Shown here: positions 63,671 through 64,000 of the stretch, piece by piece | Layout: every line of letters starts with the position of its first letter | Position numbering within the stretch: the stretch's first letter is position 1 | Origin: Streptomyces spinoverrucosus | GTDB lineage: Bacteria > Actinomycetota > Actinomycetes > Streptomycetales > Streptomycetaceae | Reading direction: 5' to 3' | NCBI RefSeq assembly: GCF_015712165.1 | Contig: NZ_JADPZX010000001.1 | Span: 1,488,001 to 1,552,000 of the forward strand | Length of the DNA stretch: 64,000 bases | Made by a program: the position numbers and the translations under genes | Notes under the pieces: generated by a model | The model's input: the letters and a program-made list of their open reading frames with translations, nothing else | The model's database searches: none | Told to the model about the DNA's origin: nothing

Positions 63671-64000
63671 TCACGGGACTTCGACGGGCTCCTGTGCGGA
63701 AAGGCTGTCCATGAAGGAGCTGACGGAGAAGACCGCCTGGCCGGGGCCGGGCGGGCCGTAGCCGGGCGGGGAGGTGAGACCGAAGTCGTCCATGGTGGCG
63801 CGGTAGGCCTCCAGCAGGCGGATGTGGTACTCCAGCGGCGCGCCCTGCGGGTTGGCCTTGCCGAGCGGGGTCGTGGGCTCCGGGCACCACGTAGTAAACC
63901 GGGGCGTGATCCCGTGCGACATGAAGAAGCGCAGGCCCTCCGTCGTGGACGCGATGGCCTCGTCGACGGTGGTGAAGCCGAAGGGCTCCGCCATCTCCAC
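63671..64000 (-). CDS. Radical SAM-type protein, C-terminal part (runs off the right edge)
   Basis: The last 109 residues, open to the right edge. It contains GLRFFMSHGITPRFTTWCPE, TTPLGKANPQGAPLEYHIRL and LTSPPGYGPPGPGQAVFSVS. I associate this tail with actinobacterial radical SAM proteins of the biotin-synthase-like group, but the CxxxCxxC cluster would lie outside the window, so the assignment is not proven. A perfect hairpin terminator follows. Confidence 0.5.
   Translation of the reverse strand: MEMAEPFGFTTVDEAIASTTEGLRFFMSHGITPRFTTWCPEPTTPLGKANPQGAPLEYHIRLLEAYRATMDDFGLTSPPGYGPPGPGQAVFSVSSFMDSLSAQEPVEVP

Overview
The window is high-GC actinobacterial DNA, almost certainly Streptomyces. 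Codon third positions are strongly G/C, GTG and TTG starts are common, ATGA/GTGA stop-start overlaps are frequent, and the gene families (ScfR/RamB regulator beside isocitrate lyase, SpoIIE/HATPase phosphatase, cobalamin-riboswitch metE, Zur, COG0523) are typical Streptomyces content. I saw no rRNA, tRNA, CRISPR array or intact insertion sequence.

Layout. 0-5.4 kb: a graveyard of fragments (start of rsgA with a leader peptide, an older rsgA relic, a UvrD-like N-terminus, a Tn3 transposase C-terminus, an asnB piece, a broken MFS transporter) around an intact alpha/beta hydrolase and a GlxA-type regulator. 5.5-15.6 kb: a metal-chelate ABC transporter with a Cys-rich small protein, then copper genes (four-helix Cys protein, PCuAC-like protein, CopA ATPase, CopZ chaperone, His/Met-rich membrane protein, PepSY membrane protein). 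15.6-21.3 kb: RamB/ScfR-type regulator and a glyoxylate operon (aceA, aceB, 3-hydroxyacyl-CoA dehydrogenase) with RamB-like boxes between them. 21.5-22.8 kb: a cobalamin riboswitch joined to a doubly truncated metE, joined to a second RamB relic and another gene stump. 22.9-28.3 kb: a valine-degradation operon (mmsA, acyl-CoA dehydrogenase, HIBYL-CoA hydrolase, mmsB, enoyl-CoA hydratase) preceded by a second cobalamin riboswitch; a cobalamin-binding protein diverges from it.

30.2-39.2 kb holds what looks like a small metallophore cluster: SbnA-like beta-replacement enzyme, SbnB-like imine oxidoreductase, type III PLP decarboxylase, HisC-like aminotransferase, MATE exporter and a FecBCD-type uptake system. 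It has no NRPS or NIS synthetase. The enzyme set fits an aminopolycarboxylate such as [S,S]-EDDS. 39.8-50.7 kb is a second coupled operon: two ABC half-transporters, a 37-residue small protein, a methyltransferase and an Opp/Nik-type importer whose last ATPase is fused in frame to another methyltransferase. 51-54.3 kb carries zinc-homeostasis genes: His-rich protein, ArsR/SmtB repressor, a COG0523-like protein without P-loop, a ferredoxin-like protein and a Zur paralogue. Related GAAAATGR-N3-YCATTTTC palindromes stand before the decarboxylase, the ABC operon, the ferredoxin-like gene and zur, so 30-54 kb is plausibly one zinc-starvation regulon.

At 54.6 kb the first 332 bases of the window recur as a near-perfect direct repeat, so 54.6 kb including this regulon lies between recombinable repeats. 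55.1-62 kb has a XylFGH-type sugar ABC transporter divergent from a SpoIIE-type phosphatase coupled to a second sugar-binding lipoprotein. The window ends with a zinc-finger/CBM2-like membrane protein and the C-terminus of a radical-SAM-type protein.
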